Position numbers and translations under genes: made by a program. A DNA stretch of 64,000 bases from Stomorhina lunata (lineage: Eukaryota; Arthropoda; Insecta; Diptera; Rhiniidae), in the NCBI GenBank assembly GCA_933228675.1, contig OW121740.1, forward strand, positions 35,136,292 to 35,200,291, written 5' to 3'. Positions 58,486-64,000 of the stretch are shown piece by piece; the first letter of the stretch is position 1, and every line of letters begins with the position of its first letter. The notes beneath the pieces were generated by a model that worked only from the letters and a program-made list of their open reading frames with translations, made no database searches and had not been told where the DNA came from.

Positions 58486-61400
58486 ATTGTTGATAAAAAA
58501 AATTTTTGATAAAAAAAACTTCCATAGAAAAGTTTTTGATAAAAAAATTTTCTATAAAAAAATTTTTGATAAAAAAATTTTCTATAGAAAAGTTTTTGAT
58601 AAAAAAATTTTCTATAGAAAAGTTTTTGATAAAAAAATTTTCTATAGAAAAGTTTTTGATAAAAAAATTTTCTATAGAAAAGTTTTTGATAAAAAATTTT
58701 TTTGATAAAAAAATTTTGTATAGAAATGTTATTGATAAAAATATATTCTATAGAAAAATTTTCTATAGAAAAGCTTTTGATAAAAAAATATTTGCTAAAA
58801 AATTTTCTATAGAAAAATTTTTGATAAAATAATTTTCTATAGAAAAGTTATAAAAATATAAATAAATAAAAAAGATAAAAAGAAATTCTATAAAAAAGTT
58901 TTTGATAAAAAAAATTTCTTTAGAAAAGATTTTGATTAAAAAAAATTTCTAAAGAGAAGTTTTTGATAAATTCTATAGAAAAGTTTTTGATAAAAAAAAT
59001 TATCAATATAAAAGTTTTTAATAAAAAAATTTTCTATACAAAATTTTTTGATAAAATAATTTCTATAGAAAAGTTTTTGATAAAAAAAATTTCTAAATAA
59101 AAGTTTTTAATAAATAAAATTTCTGCAAAAAAATTTTTGATAAAAAATTTTTTTTAGAAAAGTTGTTGATAAAAAAAATTTCGATAGAAAAGATTTTGAT
59201 AAAAAATTGTCTATAGAAAAATTGTTGATAAAAAAATTTTCTATAGAAAAATTTTTGATAAAAATTTTCCATAAAAAAGTTTTTGATATAAAAATTTACC
59301 ATAGAAAAGTTTTTGATAAAAAAAATGTATATAGAAAAGTTGTTGATAAAAAAATTCTGTGGATAAGTTTTTGATAAACAAATTTGTATAGAAAAATTTT
59401 TCACAACAAAATGTTCTACAGAAAACTTTTCGATAAAAAAAATTGTCTACAGAAAAGTTTTTGATAAAAAATTGTCTATATAAAATTTTTGCTAAAAAAT
59501 TTTATATGGAAATTTTTTTTATCAAAAAAAAAATCAATAGAAAACTTTTTGACAAAATAATTTTCTTTAGAAAAGTTTTTGATTAAAAAAAATTTTCTAT
59601 AGAGAAGTTTTTGATAAAAAAAATGTCTATCGAAAAGTTTTTGATAAAAAGAAATTCTATAGAAAAGTTTTTGATAAAAAATATTCTTTAGAAAAGTTTT
59701 TGATTAAAAAAATTTTTTATAGAGAAGTTTTTAATAAAAAAAATTTATATAGAAAAGTTTTTGATAAAAAAAATTTTCAATAAAAAAGTTTTTAATAAAC
59801 AAATTTTTCTTTTCGATAGAAAAGATTTTGAGAAAAAATTGTCTACAGAAAATTGTTATTCTATGGAAAATTTTTTTATCAAAAAATTGTCTATAGAAAA
59901 ATTTTTAATAAAAACAATTTTCTATGGAAAAACTTTTGATAAAAAATTTTTTATGGAAAAATTTTTGATAAACAAATTTTCTATAGAAAAGTTTTTGATA
60001 AAAAAATTTCGATAGAAAGTTTAAAAAAAAATTCCTATGGAAAATTTTTTTGATAAAAAAATTTTCTCTAGAAAAATTTTTTTATCTATAGAAAATTCAA
60101 ATTTTTTTTAATCAAAAACTTTTTTAAAGAAAATTTTTTTTATCAAAAACTTTTCCATAGAATTTCTTTTTATCAAAAACTCTTCGATGGAAAATTATTT
60201 TATCAAAAATTTTCTATGGAAAATTTTTTTATCAAAAAAAATTCAATAGAAAAGTTTTTGATAAATAAATTTTCTATAGAAAAGTTTTTGCTAAAAAAAA
60301 ATTTCTTTAGAAAAGTTTTTGATTAAAAAAAAATTTCTATAGAGAAGTTTTTAATAAAAAAATTTTCTATAGAAAAGTTTTTGATAAAAAAATTTTCAAT
60401 GGAAAAGTTTTTAATAAACAAATTTTCTTTTCGATAGAAAAGATTTTGATAAAAAATTGTCTACAGAAGATTGTTATTCTATGGAAAATTTTTGTATCAA
60501 AAAATTGTCTATAGAAAAATTTTTAATAAAAACAATTTTCTATGGAAAAACTTTTGATAAAAAATTTTTTATGGAAAAATGTTTGATAAACAAATTTTCT
60601 ATAGAAAAGTTTTTGATAAAAAAATTTCGATAGAAAGTTTAAAAAAAAAATTCCTATGGAAAATTTTTTTGATAAAAAATTTTCTATAGGAAAGTTTTTG
60701 ATAAAAAAATTGTCTTTAGAAAAATTTTTGATAAAATTTTCTATGAAAAAATTTTTGATAAAAAAATTTTCTATAGAAAAATTTTTTTATCTATAGAAAA
60801 TTCAAATTTTTTTTTAATCAAAAACTTTTCTAAAGAAAATTTTTTTTATCAAAAACTTTTCCATAGAATTACTTTTTATCAAAAACTTTTCGATGGAAAA
60901 TTATTTTATCAAAAATTTTCTATGGAAAATTTTTTTGTCAAAAAAAAATTCAATAGAAAAGTTTTTGATAAATAAATTTTCTATAGAAAAGTTTTTGCTA
61001 AAAAAAAATTTCTTTAGAAAAGTTTTTGATTAAAAAAAAATTTCTATAGAGAAGTTTTTAATAAAAAAATTTTCTATAGAAAAGTTTTTGATAAAAAAAT
61101 TTTCAATGGAAAAGTTTTTAATAAACAAATTTTCTTTTCGATAGAAAAGATTTTGATAAAAAATTGTCTACAGGAGATTGTTATTCTATGGAAAATTTTT
61201 TTTATCAAAAAATTGTCTATAGAAAAATTTTTAATAAAAAAAAATTTTCTATGGAAAAACTTTTGATAAAAAACTTTTTATGGAAAAATTTTTGATAAAC
61301 AAATTTTCTATAGAAAAGTTTTTGATAAAAAAATTTCGATAGAAAGCTTAAAAAAATTCCTATGGAAAATTTTTATGATAAAAAATTTTCTATAGAAAAG

Positions 61401-62576
61401 TTTTTGATAAAAAAAATTGTCTATAGAAAAATTTTTGATAAAATTTTCTATGAAAAAATTTTTGATAAAAAAATATTCTCTAGAAAAATTTTTTTTATCA
61501 AAAAAGTTTCTATAGACAAGTTTTTGACAAAAAAATTTTCTATGGAAAAGTTTTTGATAAAAAAATTTTCTATAGAAAAGTTTTTGATGAAAAAAAATTT
61601 CTATAGAAAAGTTTTTGATAAAAAAATTTTCTATAAAAAAGTTTTTGATAAAAAAATTTTCTATAGAAAAGTTTTTGATAAAAAAATTTCTATAGAAAAG
61701 TTTTTGATAAAAAAAATTTCTATACAAAAGTTTTTGATAAAAAAATTTTCTATAGAAAAGTTTTTGATAAAAAATTTCTATAGTAAAGTTTTTGATAAAA
61801 AAGTTGTTTATAAAAAAATTTTCGATAGAAAAGATTTTGATAAAAAATTGTCTACAGAAAAATTGTTGTCCTATGGAAAATTTTTTTATCAAAAAATTGT
61901 CTATAGAAAAATTTTTAATAAAAAAAAATTTTCTATGGAAAAATTTTTGATAAACAAATTTTCTATAGAAAAGTTTTTGATAAAAAAATTTCGATAAAAA
62001 AGTTTTAGCTAAAAAAATTTCTACAGAAATGTTTTTTTATAAATAATTTTCTATATAAAAGTTTAAAAAAAAAAAATCCTATAGAAAAGTTTTTGATAAA
62101 AAAATTTTCTATAGAAAAATTTTTGATAAAATTTTCTATGAAAAAATTTTTTACAAAATTTTCTATGAAACAATTTTTTATAAAATTTTCTATGAAACAA
62201 TTTTTTATAAAATTTTCTATGAAACAAATTTTTGATAAAAAATTTTCTCTAGAAAAGTTTTTGATAAAAAAATTTTCTAAAAAAAGTTTTCGATAAAAAA
62301 ATTTTCTATAGAAAAGTTTTTGATAAAAAAATTTTCTATAGAAAAGTTTTTGATAAAAAATATTTCTAAAGAAAAGTTGTTGATACAAAATATTTCTATA
62401 GAAAAGTTGTTGATAAAATAATTTTCTATTTAAAATTTTTTGTGAAAAAAAGCTTTTCTATAATAAAATTTTTGATCAGACCATTTTCTATAGAAAGGGC
62501 TTTGATAAAAAAATTTTTATAAATAAAAAAATTTCTATAGAAAAGTTTTTGATAAAAAAATTTTCTTTAGAAAGGT
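58486..62576. repeat. 30-bp satellite array with palindromic core, ~4.1 kb
   Basis: The monomer is AAAAGTTTTTGATAA + AAAAATTTTCTATAG (30 bp). Unit junctions carry the 14-bp palindrome TTTTCTATAGAAAA. It is much more heterogeneous than the other arrays, and some units are inverted (ATCAAAAACTTTTC at ~60110-60190 and ~60820-60890). Higher-order repeats of ~0.62-0.71 kb are marked by CGATAGAAAAGATTTTGA near 59814, 60432, 61139 and 61823. Because 30 is a multiple of three, spurious long open frames rich in F, K, I and Y appear on both strands; they are not genes. Confidence 0.93.
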
Positions 62577-62630
62577 AGACCCAATACTAGTATTAGTATG
62601 AATTAACAGCAATAAATTGTTTTGGCTAGT

Positions 62631-62690
62631 CATAGTCTAGTGACTAGACTCTAGCCATAGTCTAGTGACTAGACTCTAGCCATAGTCTAG
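62631..62690. repeat. 25-bp tandem repeat (TAGTCTAGTGACTAGACT)
   Basis: CATAGTCTAG recurs at 62631, 62656 and 62681. The unit contains the near-palindrome AGTCTAGTGACTAGACT. It is only ~2.4 units and lies ~180 bases upstream of a candidate promoter. Confidence 0.85.
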
Positions 62691-62867
62691 GTAATTAGTT
62701 AGATTTACTCTTCATTTAACTTACTCTCCTCTATTACTCTCTGTTTCTAATTTTCTCTTCCCTTCTTAGTGTTCTCTCTTTTGTTTGTGGTGAGTTTCTG
62801 AAAGAAAGTCCTTTGGGGACCAAACTACAAGTGTTTCCTTTGTTATTCGAAATATTTCAAATTTTTC

Positions 62868-62905
62868 TGCCAGTCCGTCCTCAGAGTTCTCAAGCAACAG
62901 ACGTG
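62868..62905 (+). promoter_or_regulatory. Inr + DPE core promoter, plus strand
   Basis: The initiator GCCAGTCC has A+1 at 62872. The strong DPE AGACGTG begins at 62899, exactly +28, the spacing required in flies. There is no TATA box upstream at -30. A leader-like A/G-rich sequence follows and the gene would lie to the right. DPE promoters are common at developmental genes; the target gene is not in view. Confidence 0.55.
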
Positions 62906-64000
62906 TTTGAAACTAAAGAAAACGCGATAAATCAGAAACATAATTAAAACATAATAATTACTTAAGTTATAATAAAGAAGGAAAAAAAAAAGAAGTGAAT
63001 TTAATAGAAAGTGAAACAAGGAGAAAGTGTTTTTCCAGAAAACCAACAATAACAAAAACAATAGTTTTTTTTCCGAATAAAAAGGATAAATGTGGAAGTT
63101 TTGATAATTTGTTGGTTTGAGTGAAAAGTTTAAAGTAAAGAAAATTGTATAAATTGCAGGAATTAGGAAAGTGCAATAATTAAATTTGAAAATTTGATAA
63201 TTTCAAAAATTTTTAAATTGATTAAGAAATCAAGCAAAAAATTTTCCTTGAATATTAAAAAATTTGTTAAATGTTTAATCATACCAGTGTTGTGTAACCA
63301 AAAGAAAGTGAGTGAGTCAGTGTTAACAAAAAAAATTATATGAAGAAAAAAAGAAAGTTAATAAAGTTTTTAAACGAATAGTTTTCATATAACTAAAACT
63401 GCGTTTACTTAATATGTAATATTTAATAAAATATTTTATGTAAAGTAGAAAAAAATAGAAATACTTGGCGTCAGACTTCTGGTACTTAAGAACAGCAGCG
63501 GCAGCGGAACTAGTAAAAAATACTTAAAATAAAAATAAATACTTTCTCCCCTTCTTCTAACTTTTTTTTTTTTTCTTTCATGACATTGTTTTTTGTAGTT
63601 ATTGTTTCGTCCTTTTTTCTAGTTTTTTTTCCAGTTTTCGATTTCAAAAGCATTTTGTACTTTATTCTAACTAAAAGCGTATGATATTTGTAGTTATACT
63701 TAATCGTACAGTAGAAGATATAATGTTTTTGTATGACATAGTTTTGTTTTATTTTATTTCATAGTTTCGCTTTTATATTATTTTAGTTTTAGTTGTTTTT
63801 TCTTTTCTATGGGGTCCTTTCAAACGAACGCGTAATCATATAGAAATTTTGTCCTTGATGTCGTCATTAAGTCTCGAAATTTTTATAAAATTATGTGGAA
63901 AAAATATACAAATTTTGCTTATTTTTTTTCTCTTAAAGCAGTAAAATTTTGAAATGAACTAAACAATTTATCATACGTTTAGAAGGTTTGAATAAGAAAC
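62906..64000 (+). other. Possible 5' leader and first intron of a gene to the right
   Basis: After the promoter comes a purine-rich stretch without long open frames and with GAAAGTGAAACAAGGAGAAAG-like words, typical of fly 5' UTRs. A candidate donor is GAAA/GTGAGT at ~63307. Beyond it the sequence becomes T-rich and intron-like. No start codon with a supported frame was found. Confidence rests mostly on the promoter. Confidence 0.3.

Noticed and set aside
58487..58832. Repetitive FDKKIFYRKV-like open frames
   Set aside because: Same satellite artefact, with two overlapping frames reading the same repeats.
61308..61997. Open frames of 194 and 211 codons on opposite strands, rich in F, K, I and Y
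   Set aside because: They are translations of a 30-bp satellite; the period is a multiple of three, so frames stay open on both strands. There is no independent evidence of coding.

Overview
The window looks like nuclear DNA of a higher fly (Brachycera, most likely a calyptrate such as a blow fly or house fly). It is very AT-rich and packed with transposon relics and satellite arrays. It has small intron-split genes with GT-AG junctions, a clip-domain serine protease homolog of the fly type, a SERF gene, a mitochondrial ATP synthase epsilon gene and a Drosophila-style Inr+DPE promoter. There is no bacterial gene organisation and no CRISPR.

Layout. 0-12.5 kb: dispersed repeats, namely an ~0.8 kb hairpin-ended family (here 'A'), a 1.4 kb family with GGGCAAATCC inverted ends (here 'B'), several MITEs and two tRNA-derived SINE copies. 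12.5-14.9 kb: a 29-bp satellite whose every monomer is a hairpin. 16.6-25.3 kb: a graveyard of Tc1/mariner and LINE fragments, several nested. 26.9-29.9 kb: the three-exon SERF gene on the minus strand. 32-34.2 kb: a GC-richer, decayed LINE (ORF1 plus start of endonuclease, minus strand). 37-41.8 kb: a nested stack in which a B repeat holds an A repeat and a DD37E Tc1/mariner element, and the latter is split by a hAT-like MITE with a perfect 8-bp target duplication. 43.0-43.2 kb: ATP synthase epsilon, minus strand. 43.6-46.1 kb: a 31-bp hairpin satellite that is the reverse-complement relative of the 29-bp one. 46.6-55.1 kb: a five-exon secreted clip-domain serine protease homolog whose catalytic Ser is Gly; intron 1 holds a degenerate complex repeat and intron 4 a 58-bp satellite. 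55.6-57.1 and 58.5-62.6 kb: two more ~30-bp satellites with palindromic cores. 62.87 kb: an Inr+DPE promoter pointing out of the window to the right.

Only three genes look intact (SERF, ATP synthase epsilon, serine protease homolog); the first and third were assembled from exons by splice sites and reading phase. Long open frames in the 58.5-62.4 kb satellite are artefacts of a 30-bp (multiple of three) repeat. The genes do not appear functionally linked. The most unusual feature is that four separate arrays with 29-31-bp monomers, all built on related dyads (ATAGGAAATTT or TTTCTATAGAAA), lie within 50 kb.
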